A DNA stretch of 64,000 nt, taken from assembly GCA_033977485.1 (NCBI GenBank), contig CM066998.1:29761501-29825500 (forward strand). The letters run 5' to 3'. Positions 11,607 through 23,330 of this stretch are shown here, piece by piece. The stretch is from Hydrangea macrophylla. Lineage: Eukaryota; Streptophyta; Magnoliopsida; Cornales; Hydrangeaceae. Each line of letters begins with the position of its first letter. The first letter of the stretch is position 1. Both the position numbers and the translations under genes were made by a program. The notes below the pieces were generated by a model. The model searched no databases. It was not told where the DNA came from and saw only the letters and a list, made by a program, of their open reading frames with translations.

Positions 11607-11900
11607 GAGATACACACGATAAAGGGGAGTAGGAGGTTGAAGAAGATGATCCGAGGGGTCCGATTTACTTCAGGCGATGTGGTTGTGCATGGGGGTGCAA
11701 AACCCGCGAGAATCTCCTCTATCTCCGATCGCTCGAATGTGAGTGAGAGAGTGAGAAAAGTGTATCAACGACGCCTCGTTTAAATACAGATCTCGATCGA
11801 TCGAAAAAGTTCGATCGATCGAACCTCCGATCGATTGAGGCCTGTTGAAGCGCTTGAGGTGCGGATAATTTCGACCGATCGATGTGAGTTCGATCGATCG
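11279..11900. repeat. Internal TTCGATCGATCGAA palindrome clusters
   Basis: Two groups of the same 14-bp palindrome as in the LTRs lie upstream of the env-like ORF, at 11279-11450 (about seven copies) and 11793-11900 (five copies). A single copy-like GATCGCTCGAA lies near 11730. They are outside the LTRs, so they were not placed there by LTR duplication during transposition. Confidence 0.85.
11740..11790 (-). promoter_or_regulatory. Putative internal promoter for the env-like gene
   Basis: On the minus strand, directly after the palindrome group 11900-11793, comes TATTTAAACGAGG (TATA-like box at 11786-11779). About 30 nt further is a CT-rich start-site-like TTTTCTCACTCTCTCACTC. The leader then runs to a donor near 11606. 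The order palindromes, TATA, leader copies that of the LTR promoter. No transcript evidence is available here. Confidence 0.45.
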
Positions 11901-12349
11901 AACCTTAAAATTTAATAATATTATTGAATTAAAGGATTATACACCCCCAACTAACCAATATTGTTCTGGACATACAGGAAAGTGATAAAAACAGTTCAGT
12001 GATAGGACATGTAAGCCAAAAAGCCATCTTCAAAATAGAAAATGACAAATATTTTATACATAAAACAATGTATTAGCATCCATTTGCAACAATATTGCCC
12101 CCAACATGGTATTTAAGATCTTATTGATAAAGAAAAACTAAACGAAACTGAAACTAATAAAACTTTGTCTAGGAATACACTTCAATTGAGGAAAAAAAAA
12201 TGAAATGACATAACACAATTGAAGTGAAGCACTATTCTTCAAGCATGAAGATTTCTTCTTCCACAACTTCTATTTCCGCCAAAGCTTCGAATGTGGGGTC
12301 CAAATTTGATGATTCCCTTTTCCAGATCAGCTGAAAAGCATCTAAGGCA
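11901..12349 (-). other. Athila non-coding spacer
   Basis: AT-rich sequence between the unassigned ORF and the internal promoter of the env-like gene. No frame, repeat or motif is supported. Confidence 0.5.
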
Positions 12350-13149
12350 TCATTGAGCAAGTCTGGACTCTCCAAAGAATTGATTGCGCATGCAAGAGGT
12401 GAACCGGATGGAGATAGTGATAACGGTGTATAAGTTCACAACGGACTCTCCTCTTGCGGCAGAGTACCCGGGGACCGTATGTAAGGTCCCATCCCGTGGA
12501 ACAACTGATGTGGAAGGAACAGCGACTGTATCATTTGATTCATAGTGACACCCCTGACAAAGGAAAAATAAAAGAGCACAAAAAGAAAGAAAGAAATTTA
12601 AGAGACAAACGAAAGAACTAAAGGAATAAACAAAACTGGGAATGTGACCAAGAATTAACCTCACTATTGTCCTGATATCACCAGGTGCACTAGCAGGTAG
12701 AGGGCATTGAAGCCGGAACAACAAATAACTCAAGTGCACATAAATGTAGGGAACCACTTGGATGACAAGGAATTCGTCAACATAAGTAAATACAACATTA
12801 TGGCATTTTGGCACCACATCCTGTAAGTCCTCTTCTTCCTATGGTTCCCACATTGAATCATTCTCCCATTGGTCCATCAGAGCATCATCGACTTCCCAAA
12901 CAACATATCCCTCTGGTTCTCCCTCCTCTTTAGGAAATTTTATGTGCTCAAAAGGATTGATTTGGAGGAGAGCAGGGTTGTATGGGATGTATCCGTGGGT
13001 TAAGTCAACGACATCTTCTGCCCCTGGCCCTTGGTATGGAGATAAGCAAAATGCTATTTCATCAGCAGTCCACGGGGGGTTATGATATTCAGAATCAACC
13101 CATGACCCAATTGAGTGGACATCATCATCTCGCATGTTGAACAACCTGC
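12350..13149 (-). pseudogene. Unassigned Athila ORF between integrase and env-like gene
   Basis: On the minus strand a splice-acceptor-like CTCCTGCAG at 13150 precedes MFNMRDDDVHSIGSWVDSE (13144), an acidic 101-codon frame ending at a TAG (12839). Without that stop it would run on through a hydrophobic VIQVVPYIYVHLSYLLF segment to about 12665. A second frame at about 12565-12350 follows an acceptor-like TTTGTCAG. I do not recognise either. They may be exons of a spliced accessory transcript or decayed sequence. Position, just after pol and before env-like, is the only functional hint. Confidence 0.35.
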
Positions 13150-13283
13150 AGGAGATAGATAAAAATGGAATAGCAGGTTAAGATCGAGGTCACATTCAAA
13201 AATAGATAAACAAAAGAACAAAACAAAACGAAAAGCAGTAAAAGAAAGAGTACAATAACATTGTGAAGACGCACTTGAGCGTT

Positions 13284-14595
13284 CTAGGTCGAGGCATAGT
13301 CAGGCTCATCCAGTTGGATGTGCTCGACTTCGGGTTGGAAATCCTCTAAGAACGGTTTTACCCTTTGGCCATTGACCTTGAAACTTCCGTCGTTCTTAGG
13401 ATTAAATAACTCGACGGCCCCATGTGGAAAGACAGATTTAACTATGAAGGGTCCTGTCCTTCGAGATCAGAGTTTTCCTGGGAAAAAATGAAGGCGTGAA
13501 TCGTATAATAAAACTTTCTGTCCCGGCTCGAAAGATTTTCGAAAGATCGTTCTATCATGGCGAGCCTTCAACCTTCCTTATGGAGTTTAGCATTGTCGTA
13601 TGCATCTCGACGGATTTCTTCCGGTTCAGCCAACTGGAGTTTCCGGAGATGACCTCCCTCTTTAATGTCGAAGTTTAATGAGCGTGTCGCCCAATATGCT
13701 TTATGCTCGATTTCGACGGGAAGGTGACACACCTTACCATACACTAACCTATATGGGGACATCCCCAGATTTGTCTTGTAGGCAGTACGGTATGCCCAAA
13801 GAGCATCAGTCAGTGTATAAGCCCAGTCTTTTCAGTTGAAACTAACCGTCTTTTCCAATATATGGTTGATTTCACAGTTAGCCAACTCTGCCTGCCCGTT
13901 TGTTTGTGGGTGGTAGGCTAGAGCAATCTTGTGGTTCACCCCGTATTTCCTGAGTAGTGACTCCAAAGGCCTATTGCAAAAGTGTTTGCCTTGGTCCCTT
14001 ATTAATGCTTTTGGGGTTCCGAAACGTGATAGGATGTTTTCCTTGAGGAAGGACATTACTGTTTTGTGGTCATTGCGCCTCGTCGGTATCGCTTTTACCC
14101 ATTTTGATATATATTCCACAGCCAGGAGTATATACTCACAGTTATTAGATTTAGGAAACGGGTCCATAAAGTCTATGCCCCAACAATCGAATATTTCAAT
14201 TGTGATAATAAGGGTTAAGGGCATAGAGTTCCTTTTCAAAATTGTACCAAGCTTTTGACATCGTTGGCACAATTTGCAAAAATCGTAGGCATCTTTGAAC
14301 ACGGTGGGCCAATAGAATCCGCTGTGTAGGACTTTATGTGCAGTCCTTTGAGAGGCAAAATGGCCACCGCAGGCTTTAGAATGACAGGAGGCCAAAATTA
14401 TAGTTATATCCTCATTCGGGACGCAACGCCTGATGACCTGATCAGCACAATACTTAAATAAGTAAGGGTCATCGAAAAAGAAATGGCGTGCGAACGAAAG
14501 GAACCTTTTCTTGTCCTAATTTGACCAATGACTTGGGGTCTCTCCTGTAACAAGGTAATTTATTATATCCGCGTACCAAGGCAAATTGGAGACAG
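13284..14595 (-). pseudogene. Athila integrase, downstream half of split pol
   Basis: The frame reads SNLPWYADI near the break, then a zinc-binding-type N-terminus (SCHSKACGGHF, CKLCQRCQKLG). The catalytic core has all three acidic positions of the DDE triad: WGIDFMDPF, ALIRDQGKHF and NGQAELANCE. The core is followed by [17 protein letters not shown] and a C-terminal domain that ends QLDEPDYAS at the stop near 13284. Integrase joins the cDNA ends to host DNA. A stop after KTVSFN (13832), and a frame change near 13568, break it. Its N-terminal edge is the GACAG duplication at 14591-14595 where the Tat element entered. Confidence 0.88.
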
Positions 14596-14867
14596 TGTAG
14601 ACACCCCGATTCTGACCAAACGTCGAATTAAGGAGAGTGTCACCTCCATACCCGATGATGACAAGGACCAAAAGATTCGAAGTGTTCCAAGCTCTTCATA
14701 AAGTTCTCCAAACGCGGTAAAATTTTCACAGGAAAAGAAATACCGGGTATTTAGGAGAATTCAGGAGTGAAAACATCACATTTGGCAAAGATCCCCGAAA
14801 ATAAGTTTTTTTGAAGAAAAAGGAGAAAAGAAAAAGACCTAAAAGGGGAAGTTCAACAGAAACTGGC

Positions 14868-15180
14868 ATACGGCACTTTCGCGGCACTCAATGAGTGTTG
14901 TACGGCAGTCACAGAATGCCGGACCGGCACTTACTGAGTGCTGCCGACAATTTCTGACTGCCGTGTGCTTTAACAGTCTGTATTTTATGGTACAATACGT
15001 ACATGTATGCGGATAAAACAAAAAAAAATGGAAAAGGAATTTTGACTAAGATGCGGCAATCAGTATTTTTTAAACGGCTCTCACTGGATGCCGCGCGGCA
15101 GCCATTGACTGCGGTTGCGGTTGTTATGGAGTGCCGCAGCGGCATCCACTGACTGCCGCAAATGCTTTTAACTGCCGCCT
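14868..15180. repeat. GGCACTC/GAGTGCC palindrome cluster in Tat LTR
   Basis: About ten inverted motifs with arms related to GCGGCACTC and GAGTGCCGC, and to GCGGCAGTC and GACTGCCGC, fill this interval, ending about 107 bp before the TATA box. The counterpart in the 3' LTR is 32040-32360. Copies outside the LTR lie at 27104-27235 and 30349-30445, and diverged copies appear in the three other Tat-like LTRs. Confidence 0.85.
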
Positions 15181-15286
15181 TCTGTAGCAGTCTGTTTGTT
15201 TTCAGGAAGTACGTATTGTACCACCAAATGAGATATTTACACCTGTCTTTTACTCTGAATTCATTGAGAATACTTGGTATTTTTAT

Positions 15287-15296
15287 CTATAAAAGA
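15287..15296 (+). promoter_or_regulatory. TATA box of Tat 5' LTR
   Basis: CTATAAAAGA followed by a purine-rich GAAGGAGGATC, then an ACACACAAG start-site-like stretch about 25-35 nt downstream. The identical arrangement in the 3' LTR is at 32469-32478. This is the likely RNA polymerase II promoter for the genomic RNA. Confidence 0.7.
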
Positions 15297-17565
15297 AGGA
15301 GGATCTTCCTTGGGAGCACACACAAGAAATAAATACCACTACACTAACACATTTTTGAGAGAGAAGAGCTTGGAAGATCTTCAAAGGAGAGGAGCTTTGA
15401 GGATAGTTTGGAGGTGATCCTCTAACCACAAGTTGTTTTTCTTCATTCTTTTGAACTTCTAATCTTAAAACTACTTGGTCTTTTGATTAACCTTTTTAGA
15501 AGTCTTATTAGGGAACTTGCAAACTTTAATTACCTTTTCTTTTAGTTCCTTCTTCTCTTCTTCTTTGTTTATACTCCTCTCTTAAGATTCTTGGAAGTCT
15601 TCCATACTTCACTTGAATCTCATGAGTTGGATCCCTTGATTCCATGTGAGCTTGTGCTCCCCCATGAGAGTCAAGGTTGATCATCCTTTACATAAGAGCA
15701 AGTAAATGAATCTAAACCCCCACCATGGTTTGGGATTCTTTAACTTAAGGTTTCATGGAATCCCTTTCCATATTCCTTGAAAACCTATGGGTATTAGCTA
15801 TGTTTGTTTGTACTTCTCTCTTGAGATTCTTGAAGGCTCATGAGTATTAGTCATATCTTCATCTCCAATGACCATCAAGTGGTAGGAGAAAGTAGTTTGA
15901 GTCTAAGCCCATCTCCATGGTTTAGATTCATTATCTTGAGATTTCATGAAGTCTATTCATACTTCATTTGAAATCTACAAATATAAAGGTCTTTAGCCTC
16001 CAATGACCATCAAATGGTAGGAGAAAATGGTTTAGTTTAAGTCCAACTTCATGGTTTAATAGTTGGGGTTAACAAATAAAAGTTGAACTTGACAATGAAA
16101 CAGTGGGTTCATAAACCGGTTTTGATCAAAGATTTTTACTTCGAAATCAGACCGTTGAAACTGAATGAAACCAACGGGAAAGTGTCAATAACACAATGTT
16201 TTACCACTATAATTTTTTTTAAGGAGATTTCATGTTTAAAGTGGTTTGGTCATGAGTTTTGTAAAGTCACTACAATCTGTCCAGAGTTTCAAAACAGTAA
16301 CACTCTTTTAAAATAAGTGAATCAGAACCTTAGTAAAGTGTTTGTGACCCAAAATAATTTTTTCTAAGTAGATTAGTGTGTTAGGAAGTCACCCTAAAAA
16401 GAACAAAGCATTTCGGATTTTTTTTACTATTTTTAGAAAATCGTGCAAGAACTCTGGACAGAGGGTTATAGAATGCTGAGTGATGTCTGGTTTTGTTCAA
16501 ATCCCGGAGATCTAACCGTTGAAACTTTGATTTCTTTTTTGGGTTAAAAACTAGACACACAGAGGCATCTTGTGTCCAAAATTCATCAAGATCAAACCAC
16601 GGGAACCATGCTTTTTACTTCTTTGAAGTCATGATCTGCTCTCAGCAATTTCCAAAATTCTGCAATAGTTTTCATCAATCTTATGAATAATGGCTTAGAT
16701 GAAATTTTCATGAGACAAGGTTCAAACCACGTTTCAATAATGATTAGTTAAGCTTGAATTCAAAGTTTTAGTGATCTAAATCATTGAGTATTTCATAATT
16801 TATTCTTGTTCATGAACATATTCATCCGTATGGCCTGACACTTGTAATTAGGACGTAGTTGCTTTAGATTTAATTACATTTGATAGATTTAAGCTAGAAA
16901 TTTAGGATTGTTATTTCTAACTTCATATCTTGTATACCATATGGACTAACCCTTTGTTTTGCAGCGCTATTAAGGTGTGATTTCTTGAACCCCTCTTTAG
17001 TTTATTTTAATTTCTTGATTTTATCAATTTTTCAACCTCATGCGTGACACATTAGAATTAGGATCTTGCCTTATGTGAATACGTGTGATTAGAGACTCTT
17101 TTCTAGGATTTTCTTTCATTCGTATGCATTGCATGTTTAGTATCGCGGCTGGATCCTGGGTAATTTATCTAATTCCTTATTTGCATATCATATTGCTTGC
17201 TACTTGAATTACGTGGATTTTGAATGATATTTTGTAAATTGGTAATTTTACACCATTTCGACATGTTTGTGTAATGTATACGTATATCTATGTATTAGTT
17301 GAGGGCATGCTTAGATTAGTAATTCAATTAAAAGGATGTTAAGTAGAGGCCTATCACGTTTTAGTCCGGTGGGTTCCTTCCCTTCTCATTCCATAATCCT
17401 CGGACCTAGTTAATCTTTGGTTTCGCAAAAGATCAGTTTCCTTTTTGAAATAGTTTCTTAGTTTTCCTTAAAAAAATTAAGTGGCGATTCATGTGTTTTG
17501 AATTTGAAATTTAAGAGAACTTTAAAAGAAAAGCTGTGGGTAAGAAAATTGTGATATCCACAATC

Positions 17566-17615
17566 TGGCGACTCTGCTGGGGATCGAACCCAGAATCTCT
17601 GGTTTCGCAGACCAG
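17566..17615 (+). promoter_or_regulatory. Primer binding site extended to a 50-nt tRNA-Arg complement
   Basis: Three bases after the LTR end, TGGCGACTCTGCTGGGGA is complementary to the 3' end of plant tRNA-Arg including CCA. The complementarity does not stop at 18 nt. It continues through the T arm, the variable loop and the whole anticodon stem-loop, ending at ACCAG. In tRNA sense the anticodon arm reads CTGGT, a 7-nt loop, then ACCAG. The comparison uses my recollection of plant tRNA-Arg(ACG). The anticodon position here reads GCG. The 5' half of the tRNA is absent, so this is not a tRNA gene. Confidence 0.85.
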
Positions 17616-18707
17616 AATTCTGATTTTGGGTTCACTCGAGGATTAGACTTGAAAAATATCCTTTTAATCGAATTAATTAATCTTTGTGTGCCTGTTTCAT
17701 TTCACTTGCATGTCCAGCCAGTCGATTGCACGGAACTATGACCTTGGAGGCTCGGGGCAACCCGGTCGGTCAAGTCATCATGGGACTGTGTGATCACCCT
17801 TGATCTCATACCGTGATTTGGTATATTAAGTATCCTATCGGATGTGTGTCAAGGGTCCCTTATTTGACCAAAGCCCAGCTTTTGCATAGTAGTTTCTATA
17901 GAACCTTTCAATCTTAGGAAATCAACTCTTGATTAGGATTATATGCTAGGAAGTTTTGTATGCCCGGAAGGGATTACTTGTGATGATGACGATACTTGCT
18001 TGATGAAAGATGTATAATCTTTTAATCACCTTTTAGCAATTTCTCCTCATGTTCCACGACATTTGGAGAACATGCAAAACCCTGATTATAAGATCATACT
18101 TCTCATATCATGTTTAGCTAAGAATCATTGACCTTGTATGTATCCAAATTCATGGAAAGTACGGTGACAATCCGGTCATGTGATCCCCCTACCCAAAGAT
18201 TTTTTTGAAAGTAAACAATTTTTTTCCAAGGTTTTCGATCACCCTTTAAAAAAATAAAAATTCTTTTTCTCCTTTCAATTAAAATTCCCAAACTAACCTT
18301 TGTTAAAGCATATTTCACTTGATCATCTTCAAAAGAAAAATTCGAAAATCCTTGAAATTATTTTTGTAGAAGAATGTTTAACATCCTCATTCTCAAAAAG
18401 CATTCTCAAGCTTTGTTTTCAAAATCTTTTTACTATCCAAGGAAAGCTTTTCAAATGAATTTTGACAAATTTTGAATATCCAACCTCTGAGAGGGTAGTG
18501 AGATCACAATGAAAGGAGAAGTTAGCGTACTTGACATGGGTGAGGATTTTCTTTTCTTTGGCTATAGAATAGGCACACACACATGCATTGCATCCGCATG
18601 GCATATAAAAAGGAAAGTTTTTTTAATGTCTTTGTGTGATAAAAGGAAGATAAAAAGTTTTTAAAAAGAAAATTTCAAAATTTGTTGTAGGAGCAAAAAT
18701 AGCATCA
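17616..18707 (+). other. Tat leader between PBS and gag
   Basis: No coding frame is supported. This is the 5' untranslated leader of the genomic RNA and should contain the packaging and dimerisation signals, which I cannot identify by eye. Confidence 0.6.
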
Positions 18708-20103
18708 ATGTCAAATCAAGCGTGGTTTAGGCATCCTACAGCAAGGCTGGTAAAAAGAGAATACGCTGACATGGCCGAAGAAAGAAACAACGAGGAAATA
18801 GCCGGGTTAAGGACACTGGTAGAACAACAAGTAGAGGAAATGAGGCGACATGCCGAAAACATGAACCGCATGATGGGAATGATAGAAGAGCTGAATCGCC
18901 AACCACCACTTATGGTTCCGCCAGTTGTGGACCCATCCATCTCATGGAGGAGGAGGAGATTGGTTTGACGATCAGGAGGCACAATGGGCTGATGCACTAC
19001 AAGCCAACAGGGAAAGGGAGAAAGCTGAGAAGGAGAAGTCACTGACCAAGAAAATAGAGAAGTTGGAAAGGGTGATGCGTAAAGCTCAGGGAGTTGATAC
19101 CTATCTGATGGAATTAGAAGGGTTGTATGACGGAGTACGTGAGACACTGCCTGTCGGGTTTAAGATGCCAATTTTTGACAAGTTTGATGGGACCGGGAAT
19201 CCTCGCAGTCATATAAGGATGTGTATTGGAGCTTTCCAACCAAGTGGGCTGAGCACAACCATGATGGTGGTTCTATTCCAACAGACTTTGACTGGGGCTG
19301 CTTTATCATGGTATCTTACTCTCGAACCAAGCAAGACCAGGGTGTGGGAGGAAGTGATCAAAGCATTTGTGGCACAGTACGAGTACAATCAAGATTTAGA
19401 TGTCACTGTCCGAGATTTGGAGACCACTAGGCAAGGGAACAAAGAATCATTCACCGAATACCTAAGCAGATAGAGGGGAAAGGCAGCTAAAATGGTACAA
19501 AGGCCATCTGAGAAGGTCCATATCCGAATGCTGATGAAGAATTTACAGCCAGTGTATCAAGAAAAGATGAGGTTTTAGTCAATCAACACCTTCCCCGAGG
19601 TTTGCGATGTTGGGACAAGGATAGAGGTTGCAATCCAAGGAGGGGTAATTAAGAGAGAGGAGCAACCAAACCGGTATAGGAGACCAAACTACGGGTCCAA
19701 CGGAGGACAAACGGGGGGTCACTCCGGCCCCACCGACGTCAACGCACTAAATGGGCCAGAAAAGAAGTTTGACATAACACCAAAGAGAGGAGGAGACAAA
19801 ACACCAAGGAAGTTTTTAGATCTGGGAGTGTCACTATCAACTGCCCTCGATAGACTGTTAGCAAAGGGACATCTCTGTCAGTTGGAACCTCGACCTCTAC
19901 CAAGTCCACTTCTGCCGAATTTCCAAGGGGACCTCTTTTGCAAATATCATCAGTAGAAGGGTCACTCAATGGATCGGTGTATGAGATTAAGGCACAAAAT
20001 CCAGGACCTCATTGATAACAAAGTAATTTCGGAACCACCTACCAAAGCTTCGAACGTTACTAGAAATCCGCTTCCAAATCATCAAGCTGTGCCACCACTG
20101 TAG
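18708..20103 (+). pseudogene. Tat gag (capsid and nucleocapsid), broken
   Basis: The ATG at 18708 starts MSNQAWFRHPTARLVKREY, followed by a coiled coil (MAEERNNEEIAGLRTLVEQQ). A frame change lies between about 18930 and 18965. The main capsid block then follows: MPIFDKFDGTGNP, HIRMCIGAFQPSG, GAALSWYLTLEP and VRDLETTRQGNKESFTEY, typical of plant gypsy Gag. The nucleocapsid end has a single zinc-finger-like CKYHQ...KGHSMDRC (about 19937-19983). In the main frame four stops interrupt, all TAG (ending 19473, and near 19578, 19956 and 20103), at sites where relatives have Trp or Gln. The same frame runs straight on into protease, so gag and pro were one polyprotein. Confidence 0.88.
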
Positions 20104-21654
20104 GGTCTTTATTTCTTGGGGGTAGAAGAAGCAACCTTCGATCCGTCCAGGCTAATCACTAAGGCCGGGACACCAAGGAAGTTATACCAACTGTCGAAGG
20201 ATTCAACGATCTGTACTTTGGAGGATCAACCGGGGAAAAGTGAAATAGGACAGTCAGACTGGTGGGTTCAAGGTAGTGACAGTAGAAACGTGAGTCAAGT
20301 GGAAGACGATCTTTGGTACGAGAGCGACAACGAAGCAGAGGAGGTGGAGGATACTTTGAAAATCAATCCAGAAGTTGACAATCTATGGGCAAGGGAAGAA
20401 GTCAGTCATTTAACTCAATCAGGCAGGCACTTTAAACCGCATGAGCTAGAGGAAGATCATCTGGGGAGGGAATTGGACAAGGGAAAGGGGAAAATGAACG
20501 AAGAAGAGGAAGAAGATAGGGTTCTTAAGCAGATGAAGAAAACCCAAGCTAATATCACCATTTGGGGGTTGTTGATAGCATCAAAACGCCACAGGCAGGC
20601 AGTGTTGGACGCTCTTAATCAATTCGACGTTCCCATCAACACAGCACCGGAAGATATTGTGGGAATGATTGGCAGAATCCCGACCTTGGCTATCACCTTT
20701 TCCTCAAATGACGTACCCCTTGGAGGACCCATACTCAATGAGCCATTGTATGTCACTATTGAATGTTTGGGGAACACTGTGCCTGCCTGTCTCGTTGACA
20801 ATGGGTCTGCTCTGAATGTATGCCCCTTCCGAACAGCCAAACGGATGGGTTTAGATGAATCGTCCTTCGTGCCGTCCCAACAAAAGGTCAGGGCATATGA
20901 CAACACTCAGAGAGCAGTCATGGGTATCATCTCTCTTAACCTCGTCGTTGGACCAGTGGATAAACAAGATGAATTTCAAATCATTGATATCCCCGTCTCT
21001 TTTAATTTATTGCTAGGGAGGCCATGGTTGGATAGCTTGGGTGCCATACCGTCCACCATTCATCGAAAGGTTAAATGTGTTTGGAAGGGCAAGGGCTGCG
21101 ACATCCTCGGGGATAGCCGAATTCGTTCGTTTGAATCTTCGTCAAGCGCACCGGTTCTAGAATTACAGCTGCAAGAAGAAGAAGCAAGCATGGGAGGGTT
21201 CGAGTTCGTCGGCATGATTGGGGAGGAAAAGGCAAAAGAATTCCTGCCATTGTACTTTGACCAATACGCAAGCCCATTGGTCACAGGGATCATGAAGAAA
21301 ATGGGTTTCTTTCCAGGATTAGGGCTGGGAAAGAACCACCAAGGCCTGCCGGAGTTTCCAAAAATCCCTACTCAGACTCATACTCACGGTCTGGGGTACC
21401 AACCACCTAAGAAAGGGCAAAAAGAAAAGAAGAAAGCCGCCGATGCGCCATTAGACCCTTACCTAAAGACGCTCAATGGATACTTCATGAAGGAAGGTGA
21501 AGATTTCCCCTTTTGTGGCTTCCCAGAGCCATGGGTGGACCAGAAAGATGAACGTTTGAAGCCAGGGTTCGAGATCTTCTTTTCTCATGAGTTTTCTGCA
21601 TATGAAGATCCATTTTTGCAGTTGTCTGCCAAGTCGGTTACTGCCAAGGATTAG
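20104..21654 (+). pseudogene. Tat protease region with G-patch-like motif
   Basis: This is a 512-codon open stretch in frame with gag. The aspartic protease active site reads PACLVDNGSALNVCP, the Tat version of the usual D-S/T-G-A motif, and the flap-to-end block is FNLLLGRPWLDSLGA. Upstream is a conserved linker (WGLLIASKRHRQAVLDALNQ). Downstream, MKKMGFFPGLGLGKNHQG followed by HGLGYQP is a G-patch-like glycine motif, which is known in some retroviral and plant gypsy proteases. The protease cleaves Gag-Pol in the particle. There is no true start codon at the left end because a TAG separates it from gag, so it could not be made from this copy. Confidence 0.85.
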
Positions 21655-23330
21655 GTTGGTGCGATAGACAGCTCCGTCATGAAAAATCTGTTGGACAAAG
21701 GGAGCACAGAAGTTATAAAAGTGGATCATGGAAAGGCCAAGGATGAAGATGTTGAAGGTCTGGTGGAGGAAGTAGCTAAGAGCGAGGAAGATCAGAGGGA
21801 GACCGACAAAGGAAGGGCCGAGAAAAAAGAAATGGAGGAAATTACCAAGACGGGGGATCTGGAAGAATGCTTCATCACTGATCTGGGAGGAGAAAACAAG
21901 AAAGAGTGGGTTTTTGAGTCTAGTGATAGGTTTCCTCCACCTAGAGTCTGTAATGGCCTAAATGAGGCGTCTTTCAATTTTTATGTCTATTGTAATCACT
22001 CCAAAGAAAATCAATGAGAATATGACTGATTCTGCCTACTCGAATGCGCGTAATGAATGTGATGAATGTGATAATCATGAAATACCCCTTGAATTGCAAA
22101 AAATAATTGAAAAAGAAAAAGAATCTGCATGTAAAAGTATTGAGGACACTCTAACAATTAATCTAGGAAACGAAAATAATCCTCAAAATGTCTTTATCGG
22201 CTCTACACTTGGCAAAGAAGAAAGCAAAGAATTAATCAAGCTATTAAATGAATTCAAATATGTTTTTGCATGGTCTTATAATGATATGCCATGCATTGAT
22301 CTAGAGATAGTCCAACACCACATCCCCATTTTCCCAAATTCTAAACAAGTAAAAGAGGCGAATGAGGCCTGAATGGGCACTCAAAGTCAAAGAGGAGGTT
22401 GAAAAGCAGTTAAGAGCCGGGTTCTTAATGGTCACCGAGTATCCAGAATGGATCGCCAACATAGTGCCTATCCCAAAAAAGGATGGTCGTGTTAGGGTTT
22501 GCATTGATTTTTGAGACCTAAACAAAGCAAGCCCTAAAGACGATTTCCCTTTACCGCATATCGACGTCCTCGTTGATAACACCGCCGGACATGAGCTTCT
22601 GTCCTTTATGGATGGGTTCTCCGGCTATAACCAGATCCTGATGGCACCGGAAGATAGAGAAAAAATCACTTTTATCATGCCATGGGGAACATACTGCTAT
22701 AGGGTGATGCCATTTGGGCTCAAGAATGTAGGAGCAACATATTAGCGGGCCGCTACCACGTTATTGCACGACATGATCCATAAAGAGGTGGAAGTGTATG
22801 TGGACGATATGATTGTGAAATCTAAGGAGAGGAGAGGTCACTTGGAGGCTCTGAGGAAATTCTTCGGGAGGTTAAGAGAATTTAGGATGAGATTAACCCA
22901 CAGAAATGTACCTTCGGAGTCACCACGGGAAAATTGTTAGGGTTCCTTATTACTCAGAGGGGAATCGAAGTAGACCCGACCAAGATAAAAGCCATAGTCG
23001 AAATGCAGCCACCCAAGAATGAAAAAGAGCTGAGGGGGTTCCTGGGTAGAATACAATTCATAAGCCATTTTATCTCAAAGCTCACCATGACCTGCGACCC
23101 GCTATTTAAATTGCTCAGAAAAGGAGAGAAGTTCGAGTGGGATACCTTGTGCCAGAAAGCCTTCGATAAGATTAAAACTTACCTCCAAAACCCACCCGTC
23201 ATGTCACCACCTTTACCCGGAAAGCCTCTGCTGCTGTACCTTTCTGTGACCGAGGATTCAATGGGATGCATGTTGGCCCAAGAAGGAGAAGAAGGACACG
23301 TAGAAAAGGCAATTTACTACTTGTGAAAAA
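21655..23330 (+). pseudogene. Tat reverse transcriptase, broken
   Basis: An acidic linker (21679-22017) leads into the RT N-terminus (LLNEFKYVFAWSYNDMPCID, about 22240). A one-base insertion in the KQVK region near 22350 shifts the frame. Then come VPIPKKDGRVRVCIDF, a TGA in the DFRDLNKASPKDD block, MDGFSGYNQILMAPEDREK, MPFGLKN, a TAG, and the catalytic YVDDMIVKS box intact at about 22797. A one-base deletion near 22897 precedes the thumb (LLGFLITQRGIEVDP). RT copies the genomic RNA into cDNA. The domain order is normal, but at least two frameshifts and two stops inactivate it. Confidence 0.9.

Larger units (their letters stand above)
14596..17562 (+). mobile_element. Tat 5' LTR (2967 bp)
   Basis: Near-identical to 31789-34761, with small indels. 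For example, about 20 bp present at 34539-34559 are missing here near 17360. U3 contains the GGCACTC/GAGTGCC palindrome cluster (14868-15180). A TATA box CTATAAAAGA is at 15287-15296. The terminal 560 bp carries a conserved block (GTAGAGGCCTATCAC ... AAGTGGCGA) that is recognisable in all the other Tat-like LTRs of this window. Confidence 0.95.

Noticed and set aside
6583..11900. Regularly spaced palindromes read as a CRISPR-like array
   Set aside because: Spacing is irregular, the repeats are 10-14 bp with variants, there are no cas genes, and the context is a plant LTR element.
13284..13300. MPRPR start as a separate exon after integrase
   Set aside because: The same bases encode the conserved end of integrase (QLDEPDYAS) in another frame, which explains the sequence.
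17566..17615. tRNA-Arg gene on the minus strand
   Set aside because: Only the 3' half of the tRNA (anticodon arm to CCA) is present, CCA is encoded, and the sequence follows the LTR end as a PBS. The 5' half and D arm are missing.
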